Assembly (NCBI GenBank): GCA_026874595.1
Contig: CM049310.1
Span: forward strand, 67,782,056 to 67,846,055
Source: Sipunculus nudus
Taxonomy: Eukaryota; Annelida; Sipuncula; Golfingiida; Sipunculidae
DNA: 64,000 nucleotides
Reading direction: 5' to 3'
Shown here: positions 50,001 to 57,340 of the stretch, one piece after another
Numbering within the stretch: the stretch's first letter is position 1
Layout: every line of letters begins with the position of its first letter
Notes under the pieces: generated by a model
Databases searched by the model: none
What the model saw: only the letters and a program-made list of their open reading frames with translations
Told to the model about the DNA's origin: nothing
Translations under genes and position numbers: made by a program

Positions 50001-50512
50001 ATAATGGTGATTAGTCCCCTAGAGAAAGGTAAATGAATGAGACATGAATGTTTTACTTTCAAAATGGCTTCTTTTCACAAATGTGTTTTTAAACTAAAGT
50101 TTAAATATATATCTGATTCCAGGACTAGCAGAAAAATAATTCCCTTTGTCAATGTTTTTAATTGGATAAGGGGTATGAAGGTGTTTTGTCCAACAGTAAG
50201 ATATTTTCTAAAATATCTAATATTATGGATAATTATTTTAGATAATTCTTCAAAATTACATATTTGATATATACAGGTATTCCTTAAACTACAGGTGAGG
50301 CGAACTACTGCCAATAAGGTCTGGGACTTGCATGAAGGGCTTGTTGTCCCACAATAAATTAAGAAGTAGACAATTTTGAATAATGAGAATGAATTATTTG
50401 CTGAATTTCAGGGTGGGTATTTCATCTGGGTGGTCTTGCCAGAATACTGTGATGCCGAAGAAATCCTCAAGTTTGCAAAGAACAAAAAGGTGTCCTTCAT
50501 GCCAGGTAACAG
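19616..50512 (+). CDS. Fold-type I PLP-dependent aminotransferase (YER152C / 2-aminoadipate transaminase-like), nine coding exons, 3' end outside window
   Basis: Exons: 19616-19792, 22413-22531, 27845-27999, 30348-30503, 36617-36746, 44689-44811, 45579-45693, 48054-48125, 50412-50512. They total 1148 nt, 382 codons plus 2 nt, and all phases agree. Landmarks: FNVGAPEPD (34-42, substrate loop), CGATGG (106-111, PLP-phosphate turn), DPSYFAA (130-136, ring stacking), HNPTG (Asn194), SDDVY (Asp223 and Tyr225) and SNGTFSKILAPGLRVGW with the Schiff-base Lys263 and phosphate-binding Arg270. This pattern fits cytosolic aminotransferases related to yeast YER152C, LysN and the MocR C-terminal domain; the real substrate is unknown. 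The final segment with the substrate carboxylate-binding Arg is not in the window. Confidence 0.92.
19793..20844. other. Aminotransferase intron 1, left part
   Basis: Scattered decayed units of the downstream 31-bp repeat at about 20125-20250 (CTCTCACTCTT). A short foldback sequence with GGTTTTGC and GCAAAAACC lies near 20735-20760. Otherwise AT-rich with nothing recognised. Confidence 0.45.
20845..22390 (+). repeat. 31-bp pyrimidine-rich minisatellite in intron 1
   Basis: About 1.1 kb of diverged 31-bp units (CTGGTTCCTTCTCTCACTCT, then TGATAAAGTAA), alternating with a GATTAAGTGACTGGTCCATT type so that a 62-bp dimer is visible. It is interrupted at 21609-22030 by a MITE and ends about 25 nt before the exon 2 acceptor. 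The sense strand repeats a UUCUCUCACUCUU tract. Confidence 0.85.
21609..22030. mobile_element. hAT-like MITE with 8-bp target duplication
   Basis: 422 bp with CAGGGCTGAAA at the left and TTTCAGCCCTA (inverse TAGGGCTGAAA) at the right. GTTCCTTC lies immediately on both sides (21601-21608, 22031-22038). TIR start and TSD length fit the hAT superfamily. The interior holds repeated GAGTACTCGAGT-type palindromes. No transposase. GTTCCTTC is also common in the host array, which slightly weakens the TSD. Confidence 0.75.
22413..22531 (+). CDS. Aminotransferase exon 2
   Basis: 119 nt after TATTTTCAG. Encodes LQYGSSQGDPEFRDELADFL, the family Y(G)xxxGxxxLRxxLA motif. Ends TCAAG|GTGATC in phase 2. A 31-bp tandem array stops about 25 nt before it. 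Confidence 0.92.
22532..23065. other. Intron 2, first part
   Basis: AT-rich with a poly-A/AAAG run at about 22965-22985; no feature supported. Confidence 0.45.
23066..23990. repeat. Repeat bounded by two inverted family B 3' termini
   Basis: Left end ACAAGAGACCCAGTGGTCAT... GCTCAGCTGACT is the family 3' end reversed. Right end CAGCTGAGCATCAAGACCCA, then TGGGTCCCTAG, is the same end forward. The interior has TCACATGACC and CCTTTGACC-like motifs. Either two truncated copies in opposite orientation or a rearranged element. Confidence 0.45.
24168..27559 (+). mobile_element. Family B / pearl-like element B3 with about six 337-bp core repeats
   Basis: 5' hairpin TTTTAGCCCAGCTGACTGAA, then AGTCATCTGAGCTATAG, followed by a GTCC/GTCT microsatellite (about 24225-24262). 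Core repeats begin near 24257, 24595, 24930, 25267, 25570 and 25908, each with CTGCAGACTGGTGG(C)GCCACCT. The 3' end has TGACCCATGGGTCA then CTTGTTCTAG (CTAG at 27556-27559). A family A element (26192-27370) is inserted in the last core. Terminal structure plus tetranucleotide run plus tandem cores is like bivalve pearl elements. Confidence 0.65.
26192..27370 (+). mobile_element. Helitron-like family A, copy A2 (nested in B3)
   Basis: Starts TCCTCCAAAACGAAGTTTTG after an A. Ends with GTAGTCACTTGTCGGCTAC, then CTAG at 27367-27370 followed by T. Interior modules alternate a block ending GGTGGCGCCACCTACATT and one ending GGTGGCGCCACCTGCAACC, about 150 bp each. Flanking core sequence resumes at the same point, confirming a nested insertion. 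Confidence 0.7.
27845..27999 (+). CDS. Aminotransferase exon 3
   Basis: 155 nt after TTGTTTCAG. Encodes the PLP-phosphate turn (CVTCGATGG) and the VEDPSYFAA motif. Ends ATACCAG|GTAAAC in phase 1. Confidence 0.94.
28000..29029. other. Intron 3, first part
   Basis: No repeat family recognised. A stretch at 28440-28620 is less AT-rich but has no supported coding frame. Confidence 0.4.
29030..29094. repeat. (TA)n microsatellite
   Basis: Runs of TATATA at about 29030-29042 and 29059-29092, with another at about 29152-29168. Confidence 0.9.
29631..29910 (+). mobile_element. MITE family D, truncated copy D2
   Basis: Begins TTAAAGGAGTCTAATCACCT and follows copy D1 (9379-9835) through GGCTGCTTGTTTTG and AACAAGGGCATCTGG, then loses similarity after CATATATGCAACC. 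Confidence 0.55.
30247..30300 (+). repeat. Family A 5'-terminus fragment next to exon 4
   Basis: TCTGCCAAAATAGAGTTTTG then CAGGTACTATG matches the start of copies A1-A3. It breaks off about 50 bp before the exon 4 acceptor. Confidence 0.55.
30348..30503 (+). CDS. Aminotransferase exon 4 (HNPTG; its 3' end seeds the 45-bp array)
   Basis: 156 nt after TTTTGCAG. Encodes DSDGIDVELLEKLL and VPVYHNPTGIVYSP, ending CACCTG|GTAAGT in phase 1. The last 33 nt are the first copy of the exonic part of the 45-bp repeat. Homology to the family puts the correct junction at this first donor, because exon 5 resumes at the expected alignment position. Confidence 0.93.
30471..36482 (+). repeat. 45-bp exon-intron junction minisatellite (about 130 units) carrying a splice donor in each unit
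   Basis: The unit is ACCATAACCCAACAGGCATA, then GTGTACTCACCT(A/G), then GTAAGTACAAAC. The first unit is 33 nt of exon 4 plus 12 nt of intron; the rest follow head to tail for 6.0 kb. Many units keep GTAAGT; variants are GTAAAT, GTGAGT and GTAATT. One frame reads KYKHHNPTGIVYSPS per unit until a shifted unit (about 30610) introduces a stop. Larger duplications of 581 bp and 2373 bp lie within it. The open frames on both strands here are products of the repeat. Confidence 0.95.
36617..36746 (+). CDS. Aminotransferase exon 5
   Basis: 130 nt after TTCTTTAG. Encodes DRCQRLVELAQEHNLLVLSD, then DVYTQLHYN with the PLP-pyridine Asp. Ends AAAAG|GTAACA. It is flanked on both sides, within 135 bp, by multi-kilobase tandem arrays. 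Confidence 0.94.
36815..40720 (+). repeat. 75-bp tandem array (about 52 copies) in intron 5
   Basis: Unit: CATTTAAAACAGTGACACAT, TTTATTGGTTGTTAAACTTC, ATTACATGTATTACCACTAT, then (A/T)AAAAATTGTTTAAC. Copies are highly alike, with recurring variants (TTACTGG/TTATTGG, CTATAAAA/CTATTAAAA), and run 3.9 kb. It starts about 70 bp after the exon 5 donor. Confidence 0.95.
40725..41120 (-). mobile_element. MITE family D, diverged copy D3
   Basis: Same orientation as D4: TTCACCTAC at its left, then GTTGACAAA, GCATATATGCAGG and GCCACTTGCAAAACTC, then TTTTCTGGCTTATTTT. Its left end abuts the 75-bp array and the terminal inverted repeats are eroded. Confidence 0.45.
41775..41825 (-). pseudogene. Reverse-transcriptase motif fragment (non-LTR type)
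   Basis: The minus strand reads RVPQGTLLGPLLSKC, resembling the conserved VPQG(S/T)xLGPLLF motif of LINE reverse transcriptases. Flanks do not extend the match. Too short to classify. Confidence 0.4.
41863..43620 (-). mobile_element. Degenerate, 5'-truncated Gypsy-type LTR retrotransposon
   Basis: Minus-strand order: integrase remnants (about 43560-42284), a purine-rich tract (42087-42077) and a TG...CA-bounded LTR of 214 bp (42076-41863). No gag, protease or RT was seen, so about two thirds of the element is missing. It resembles the complete element at 56295-61260. Confidence 0.7.
42284..43560 (-). pseudogene. Integrase pseudogene of the truncated LTR element
   Basis: Frames at about 43560-43376, 43375-43139, 43071-42847, 42832-42611 and 42556-42284 are broken by stops and shifts. 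Recognisable in order: the HxxxH half of the zinc finger (HAGHSG... VYWPGM), SCDLFETDG with YMILVDHYSDF (catalytic core), LQSNGNVKNTVK, in which the catalytic Glu region is altered (KVEN becomes NVKN), PVQRLFGP, and a C-terminal tail with TDYCEPPADIP. Non-functional. Confidence 0.75.
43621..44688. other. Intron 5, right part
   Basis: Non-coding, AT-rich, with a short ATT/ATTATT run at about 43810-43840. No repeat family recognised. Confidence 0.4.
44689..44811 (+). CDS. Aminotransferase exon 6 (PLP lysine)
   Basis: 123 nt after GTTCTCAG. Encodes SNGTFSKILAPGLRVGWIEA, which contains the Schiff-base Lys and the phosphate-binding Arg. Ends GAAAG|GTGAGG in phase 2. Confidence 0.95.
44812..45578. 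other. Intron 6
   Basis: No feature supported; a short frame at 45380-45586 has no family resemblance. Confidence 0.45.
45579..45693 (+). CDS. Aminotransferase exon 7
   Basis: 115 nt after GTTCCAG. Encodes VSGGSMNQLGSVLVREAL and a helix ending in INKYQ, typical of the large-domain helix after the PLP lysine. Ends CAG|GTGAGA in phase 0. Confidence 0.92.
45737..46186 (-). mobile_element. MITE family D, full-length copy D4
   Basis: Starts TTAAAGGTGCCCATTCACCT and ends GTGATTGGGCCCCTTTAA, terminal inverted repeats of about 19 bp on 450 bp. It is the reverse of D1 (9379-9835), sharing GCATATATGC, GCATATGCCCTTGAT-like and AACAAGCAGCCTG blocks. Confidence 0.65.
46629..46956. mobile_element. Foldback/MITE element with nested inverted repeats
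   Basis: AGGGGTGTTTCCATGTGCAC at the left and its inverse (GTGCGCATATATGC... reading CAGGGCTGTTTCCATGTGCG) at the right. A second inner pair lies near 46690-46730 and 46868-46905. The motif GTGTTTCCATGTG...CATATATGC therefore occurs twice in each orientation. An 8-bp target duplication is not evident. Confidence 0.55.
46957..48053. other. Intron 7, right part
   Basis: No repeat family or coding sequence recognised. Confidence 0.4.
48054..48125 (+). CDS. Aminotransferase exon 8
   Basis: 72 nt after CTTGTAG, 24 codons ERMEVVCNILKQSLP... TPE, the small-domain helix. CCTGAG|GTAAGT donor, phase 0 both sides. Confidence 0.88.
48126..50411. other. Intron 8
   Basis: 2.3 kb of AT-rich intron. I see no exon, RNA gene or recognised repeat. 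Confidence 0.4.
50412..50512 (+). CDS. Aminotransferase exon 9 (last exon in window)
   Basis: 101 nt after AATTTCAG. Encodes GGYFIWVVLPE, then EEILKFAKNKKVSFMPGN, the small-domain strand and VSFxPG motif. I chose the AACAG|GTAGGT donor; CCAG|GTAACA nearby is an alternative. A family B repeat starts about 17 nt downstream. Confidence 0.88.
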
Positions 50513-50528
50513 GTAGGTGGTACAACAG

Positions 50529-52405
50529 TCGTGGTCAATTGTCCATCATCTGTCCATCTGTATGTTCGGCACATTTTGAAACTGTTAGACCTGTGAATCC
50601 AAAAATTGGCATACTGTTAGATTACCACAAGAATTCCTACCAGACTAAGAAACTGGGTCACTGCAACTTTGTTCCTTCGGTAAATTAAGGAAAAACCTTT
50701 TTCCATTAAAAACCAATTGTCACACTTTAGAACGCTTAAAATCAAAACAACTCGCCTGTTTATCTTCATATTTAGCATAAATATTCCCCTATATAGTTCC
50801 TATGTACATACCAGAAATAAGGTCAATTATACATAATTGTATCCGCCAAAACAAAGTTTTGCAGATACTATGTTTTTGACCGGGTTCAGCCGCCGCGGCG
50901 TTTGTATCTGGAGAACTCCTCTGAGACTACTGGACCGATTTTTCCGAAACTTACACAAATTATCGGGTCACATGTGAACTAGTGCCTAACCAATTTGCAT
51001 TGACCTCTGACCTTTGTGCGTCTGTTTCCACACATAAACCCACATATCTCGGGAACCGTCTGACGCAGTGGTTTGACTAATTCACCTAAAATTTGGCATG
51101 TCTATACATCCTGGATAGCTTTCTTGATTTTATGACAGGTGGCGCCACCTACATTCACGTTCACGCTGTATACATCCATGCTTATATCTCCCAACTGGTT
51201 TGACATATCTTCCTGAAAATTTGCATGTGTATAAATCCTACATAGCTCTTTACCATACTTAAACTGGTGGCGCCACCTGCAACCATTTTTGCACAGCGTC
51301 CCTCTGTTTGTCTGCCGTGGGATAAAATCACTCATATCTTGGCAGTGGTTTCATGTATCTGCCTAAAATTTTGTAGGTTTATACATCCTGAACAGCTTTC
51401 GTGATTTTATGACAGGTGGCGCCACCTACATTCTAGTTTACGCTGCAGACTTCCAAGCACATGTCTCGGGAACCGTTTGACTGATTGGGCCAAAATTTTG
51501 CATGTGTATAGATTTCACATAGTTCTTTATCATATGCAAGACTGGGGGCGCCACCTGCAACCATTTTTGCACAGTGTCCATCTGTTTGTCTGTCGTGGGA
51601 TAAAATCACTCATAACTCGGCAGTGGTTTGACATATCTGCCTAAAATTTTGCAGGTTTATTCATTCAGGACAACTTTCTGGATTTTTTTACAGGTGGTGC
51701 CACCTATATTTTAGTTTAAGCGTTTGACCAATTGGGCCCAAATTTTGTGTGTGTTTAGATCTCACATAGCTCTTTATCATACACAAAACTTGAGGGGCCA
51801 CCTGCAGCCATTTTTGCACAGCGTCTGTCTGTTTGTCTGCTGTTGGCTAAAATTACTCATATCTCAGCAGTGGTTTGACTTATCTGCCTAAAATTTTACG
51901 TGTTTATATATCTTGGTTAGCTTTCTCGATTTTTTTGGCAGGTGGCACCACCTACATACACATTTCGGCTGCAGACATCCATGCTAATAGCATTTGGCGG
52001 ATTTTGGCGGATACACGTAGTCGCTTGTCAACCACCTGTATTCTAGTTTATAAAAGTAATGGGCCCAAACATAATGCACTTGTATATGTATAAAATAAGA
52101 TAGATATTTACCCACTTAACACGATAATTGATGAAGCTAGAGACTTTTTTCAGGGATATAACTTATTTAATCAAGATTCAATTGTAGACCCAAGATTAGA
52201 TCTGAATTTTGTAAATTGTTTATGTTATTAGCATATATATAAAATCACTTACCTTAATTTTTGCCTGACTTTGACCATGGCACATTTTTTTCCTTCATGT
52301 ACATTTGCTTAATTTTCATAGCAGGTACACGTGAATTGAATCTGTTAAATTCTGAAATTTGAAAATAAAAGCTAAAACATTAGGCTAGTTATTGAAGTTT
52401 TTTTC
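50529..52405 (+). repeat. Family B fragment B5, split by Helitron-like A3
   Basis: 50529-50841 starts GTCGTGGTCAATTGTCC and follows the early part of B4 (TTTTGAAACTGTTAGACCT, CCTATATAGTTCCTATGTAC). After A3 the text resumes at 52047 with GGGCCCAAACATAATGCAC and continues to about 52405. The 5' hairpin and the 3' terminus are missing. Confidence 0.6.
50842..52046 (+). mobile_element. Helitron-like family A, copy A3
   Basis: Starts TCCGCCAAAACAAAGTTTTG after A. Ends CACGTAGTCGCTTGTCAACC, then CTAG (52043-52046) and T. It has GGTGGCGCCACC at 51138-51149, 51266-51277 and 51415-51426. GGCGGATA near the 3' end mirrors TATCCGCC at the 5' end. Confidence 0.72.
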
Positions 52406-52419
52406 AGAAGCTCTATTGT

Positions 52420-53256
52420 ATTGACTTGCATAACGTCCAGCTGCAGGTTGGACTTCTGGTCACTGGAGGTCAGCTATGCCAGGGTACCTGTACGCTCCTG
52501 AGGCAGCGGAAATCTTGCGCTTCTAAAGAAGCAACTGATTTTCACGCTGCCAGCTTTGACCGTTTATGATATATTTAGACACCAGATGGCGGTTGGTTGT
52601 CCACTGATATAAACGTGCGTACGATGTGACAAGCAGCCAATCAGATGCCAATAAACAAACACTCAACAGGCATCCTGGCTCTGCCCATTGCCGCGCTTCA
52701 AGCGCCGTTTGATGAGTTTCCGGTCGAATTTAAATTGCTCCCTGTGCATTCTCGCATCATCGACCGATTCGATTATGACATTATGACTGTGTTAGCGTAG
52801 CCATGTATCTGTTGTCTGCAGAACTGAAACCAGCCAGCGAGGTGTGCACGCAGCCTTTGTTGTTAGGCCCTACGTTTCGTTTGAATTACAGCTCACCGGC
52901 CGAGCATCCTATGTGCCAAGGCCCTAAGCAAACCACGTCAGGGGCAATTCTCTCGGAGCCTGTGGCCTGTTTAGACGGTTACGCTGGGGGATGAGCTGTC
53001 ACTCAAAAAGAAATTAATATGATTGGCTCCATGTATTCCTCGCTTGGCTTTGTCTTCCAGCACAAAGGTTCATCTGATTGGACAAAAATACAGTGCTTCC
53101 CTCTGGTGTTGCAAAGCAGGATACGAGGTCATAACAAACAGCGCCTTACAATATAGAAAGTAGCCCTATAGGTAAAGCGCTGTGTAAAGAGCGTAGGGTA
53201 CCTGATTTGTCACAGCTCACTGGGGGAGATCCCCTGCTGTGACAGGTGTACAGTTT
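52420..53256. promoter_or_regulatory. GC/CpG-richer unique island inside intron 9
   Basis: Stands out from AT-rich surroundings by CpG content (GCCGCGCTTCAAGCGCCG near 52690). It has two CCAAT boxes (52637-52641, 52648-52652) and a perfect hairpin GTCACAGC/GCTGTGAC (53209-53216, 53236-53243) with GGGG/CCCC inside. A 63-codon frame at 52803-52994 has no recognisable family. Could be an internal promoter or a gene remnant; function unknown. Confidence 0.35.
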
Positions 53257-55888
53257 TTAGCTCAGCTGACTATAAGTCATCTGAGCTATAGTCGTGGTCC
53301 ATTGTCTGTCGTCCGTCCGTCTGTCCGTCCGTCCGTCCGTCCGTCCGTAGATGTGGCACGTTTTGAAACTGTAAGACCTAGGAATCCAAAATTCGGCATA
53401 ATGTTAGATGTCCCCAAGATCTCCTACCAAGCCGAAAACTGGGTCTTTACGACTTCGTTCCTTTGAGAAATTAAGGAAAAACCTTAATTTTTTATTAAAA
53501 ACCTATTTTCACACTTCAGGACTGCCTAATATCAAAACCACTCATCTGTTTTTCCTCATATTTACCATAAATATTCCTCTATATAGTTCCTATGTACATT
53601 CAAGAAATTATGTCTGTATTATATAATTTAAAAAAGTTATGGACCCAAACATAATGCATTTTGTAAAAAATCAGGAAAAATATTTGATCACTTAACACAA
53701 AACATGTTAAAGCTATGGACCTTTTTTCCAGTAATATTACTTTAATTAATCAAAATTAAATTGTATACCCAAAATTAGATAAAAATCTTTTAAATTTTTT
53801 AAAATATTAATAAAAATAAAAAATTGGTACCTTAAATTTTGGCCAAATTTGACCATGGCACGTTTTTTTCCTGTAAGTACTGTGGATTTAATTTTCACAG
53901 CATGTTTTTGTTAGCTTTTCAACTGTTAACACAAAAAATTTGAAACCAGTTGATCAAATACTGTAGATTTTATTCAAGTTTTCAAGCACCATGTAACATT
54001 GTTTACATCAAGCTAGTGTTATGCAGTTTGCAAGAGCTCAGCTCCCCAGCTTCAGCTCTTAGTTCCTTAAATTCGGCATACAGTTAGATGTCTCCAAAAT
54101 CCCCTACCATGCCAAGAATTTGGTCACTAGGACTTAATACCTTCAAGATATTAATGAAAAACTTCATTTTTCATTAAAAACCCATTGTTACACTTCAAGA
54201 CTGCCTAAAAAAAACCACTGATCTGACTTTAGTCATAAATAATATACATATTTTTCATTCTCTATGCACATGCCAGAATGATGTCAGTATTGCGTAATTG
54301 TTTTAAGTTATGGGCCCAAACATAATGCACTTTGTAAAAAAATCAAGAAATATATTTACTCCCTTACAAAGGGGATTGCTGAAGCTAGAGATTTTTTGTC
54401 AGGGATGTAACATTATTTAATCAAGATTCAATTGAATACCCAAAATTAGTTATGAATTTTTCAAATTTTATAAGTTATTTGTATTAATGTAAAATTAGTA
54501 ACTTAAATTTTGCCCAACTTTGACCATGGCACGTTTGTTTCCTGTGAGCACTGTTGATATAATTTTCATATCATGCAAACATAAGGATTTCAGCTTTTAA
54601 ATTTAGAAAGCTGAAAGAAATTGGCCAAAAATTGTAGCTTTTATTAATGTTTTTATGAGACCCTGTCAGACTTTGGCTCTCTCCAGCCCCTCTTGAGTCA
54701 CCTGTATATTGACTTTGTTGAACTTTCAGCAAATTATGCATGCTTGAGGCGAGGCATACAGGAATCCAGGCAGCTTATGGCCAGCCACAGTTGATCCAGG
54801 TGTCCAACCCGTCTCATCTAGTAGTTTTAACCAACTACATAACAATAAACAATAAATTAATAAATTTTTATTGGATTTTAATAAAAAATTAAAGAAAAAT
54901 AGAAAAGGAATTTGTTAGTTTATAATAACAGGAAATTAACTTGCAGTTACTGATGATATAAGAATCTTGTATCAATGGATAGAATGTCACGTATTCCAAA
55001 TAACACCATGCAGTCACCTATGGTATTTTTCAGTTCAATTTTAATGATAAAGAAGTAAATCATATCATTCATTACTAATCATTAGGGATCATATGAAGGA
55101 AATTAATGATAGACAAAGATGCAGTTGATAATATTAATCTAGATTCCTACTGTGTCTAGTGTGTACATTGATGTGAAATTAGTCCAAAATGAATTTATTA
55201 CAGTTATTTTTTAATATAAATAAAAGCCATAAAACCAGGTACTTATGATCATTATTTAAATGTGTGAATTTTGTATATTCTGGATTCTCAACATCATTGT
55301 TTAGTGAAAACTGAATAAACACCAGACATGGCGTGAATACTTTGTAATTGTATTTAAATACGAATATGATTATGTACTCCATTATAAAATTTCTTGCATA
55401 AAGAATGGGAATTCAGGTAAAAATGAAAGTATATGAGTACCAGTGCAAATACTTTCAAAATGTATTCATGAATGCATTCATGAATATATTCTTTAATATT
55501 ATTTTAATAATCATTTCAGTTATATTTCATTTTAAAAAATCACATGATTCTCTTATTATTTTTAATAAAAATTATATTTGGGACAATATTTGTTATTTTT
55601 TTTAATTAATAGTTAAACCCTTATATTATATATTCTGCTTATAAGTTATATGGCCAAGTCAAAATCTGTGTGACAATAGTACTCCGTTTGTTAATAAAAT
55701 AAATGAAATCAATCCTCTTCCCTCTCTCCAACGGTACTATCAAAATCATACATAAGCTAAACAACAACAACTCATAATACAGCTTATATTTATTACCACA
55801 CAAAACCAGCATGTACCTCATTTCTAAATAATATTTTTTTATCATATATAACAGCTGAGCGTCGTGACCCATAGGTCCCTTGTTCTCA
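53257..55888 (+). mobile_element. Helitron-like family B element, long copy B4 (2.6 kb)
   Basis: 5' hairpin AGCTCAGCTGACTATAAGTC then ATCTGAGCTATAG at 53258-53290. A (GTCC)n run follows at about 53310-53347. The interior matches 12410-14998 in reverse, including its AT-rich distal part (55405-55605 equals 12883-12683). 3' end CAGCTGAGCGTCGTGACCCA, then TAGGTCCCTTGTTCTC. Confidence 0.7.
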
Positions 55889-56294
55889 TATTAAACTAAC
55901 CCCCACCCCCACCCCCCCCCCCACCAAGTGTTATGCAGGTATTGTTATTGTTTACACTGTATTTTGTTAATTGTCATGCTGTTACAACTCCAATATACAA
56001 ATTTTTAGCAAACCTGTGAGCTTATGCAATGGCACAGCATCGACCGTCTGCCATCCACGGTTCACCGTTGTCTTTACATTAACCCGTGCTTTTGCAAAAA
56101 AATGTTTGGAGCTAGCATCACCAAATTTTATGCAAAATTCAGTCATCTAAACAGCTCTGTCAGATTTGCTTACTTTTTTGCTCTCAGCACATTTTAGATT
56201 TTATAAAGAAAAAGCTAAAAAAAACTTTAAAAATCTTCTTTTTGAAACTGTCCAGCTAAATTGTTCAACGTTTCACAGAAATAATCTTTGAAAC
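55889..56294 (+). repeat. C-rich run and family C repeat copy (LTR element insertion site)
   Basis: A poly-C/CCCCA run lies at 55901-55924. From about 55998, TTTTAGCAAACCTGTGAGCT begins a family C copy (GAGCTAGCATCACC, AATTGTTCAACGTTTCACAG), which is cut by the LTR retrotransposon at GAAAC and resumes at 61261. Confidence 0.6.
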
Positions 56295-56466
56295 TGTAAC
56301 GGTATACATGTGAAACGAGTTGTTTGTGCTACGGAGGTCAGGTGTCACCGGTTCATAGCCTCGTTGTGAGTTGTACAAGAATATGGTGGCATGGAATAAA
56401 GCAGCTTATATAAAAAGGTGTTTATCCTTATTTACCCGCATCACACAGTGGTCACACAAGGATACA
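56295..56466 (+). repeat. 5' LTR
   Basis: 172 bp, TG...CA. It has TATATAAAAA (56407-56416) and AATAAA (56395-56400) as promoter and poly-A candidates. Compared with the 3' LTR it lacks about 20 bp after CTACGGA and has about six substitutions. Confidence 0.93.
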
Positions 56467-56479
56467 TGGTGTCAGAAGC
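56467..56479 (+). other. Primer-binding site, tRNA-Leu type
   Basis: TGGTGTCAGAAGC directly abuts the 5' LTR. Its complement matches the 3' end of animal tRNA-Leu (CTTCTGACA plus CCA) in the first 12 positions. Confidence 0.65.
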
Positions 56480-56614
56480 AGTGAGTAGCAGCTTATGTTG
56501 AAAAGAAGACATCTGTCAGACCCGGTAAGCACACAGACTTTCGTTTAAGTGCTATCACGTAGTTGTCGTGTCCGGAGTCCTGAACTGTTCACGTGTTGGA
56601 ATTAAAACTTCGCC

Positions 56615-57340
56615 ATGCCACAGACTGAAATGGATATCTCCCCTACTGCCCGAGCCTACGTTCCTACAAACCTGCCCTTACCAGGCAAATTAGAGTTAGC
56701 AGGGGATCTTGCAAAAAACTGGCGTAGGTGGAAGCAGGACTGGGAAAATTACGAAATAACTGCTAGAATAACAGCAGAATTTATGCGCTATAGAACTGCC
56801 ATGATGGAATCCTGTATAGGGCCAGATGCAAGAAATCTAATAGATGGGTTTGCCTTTCAATCTGAGGATGATAGGAGAAAGATTGATAAGATATTTGAGT
56901 TAATGGATGCCCATTGTATTGGAGATTTAAATGAGACTTATGAGAGATATCAGTTCAACTGCAGAAACCAGGAAGTTGGTGAGAATATAGATACATGTGT
57001 AGCAGCTTTGAGGAGGCTAGCAACAACATGTAATTTTGGTTCACTCAATGACAGTCTCATTAGAGATAAGATAGTTACTGGTATTAGGGACTCTAATACA
57101 AAGAAGATATTACTTCAAACTGCCAAACTTGATCTGAAACAGTGTATACATTTATGTAGAGCTACAGAGGATACAGAGAAGAGAATTAGAGATATAGACA
57201 GAGAAACTGTGAGTATAATTAAACAGATTAGAGACTGTATATACTGTGGTGGTAGCCAAAGAAGAGAAAAAGAAAGTTGTCCAGCATGAGGCAAAAATTG
57301 CACAAAGTGTAGTAAACCAAACCACTTTGCAGTTAAATGT
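56615..57340 (+). pseudogene. gag: gag with in-frame TGA in the zinc knuckle
   Basis: Opens at ATG 56615. Residues about 105-165 carry the retrotransposon gag pattern (YERYQFNCRNQEVGENIDT and FGSLNDSLIRDKIVTGI). CIYCGG near residue 210 starts a Cys-rich zinc region, but TGA at 57287-57289 ends the frame at 224 residues. The same frame continues with CTKCSKPNHFAVKC, so one stop splits the nucleic-acid-binding part. Gag and pol are otherwise in one frame with no slippage site evident. The TGA may be mutation or programmed readthrough; mutation is simpler given the other lesions. Confidence 0.85.

Noticed and set aside
52803-52994. 63-codon frame in the CpG-rich patch
   Set aside because: No recognisable motif, no splice context tying it to the aminotransferase, and its length is not exceptional for GC-richer DNA. 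Left as a note on the region only.
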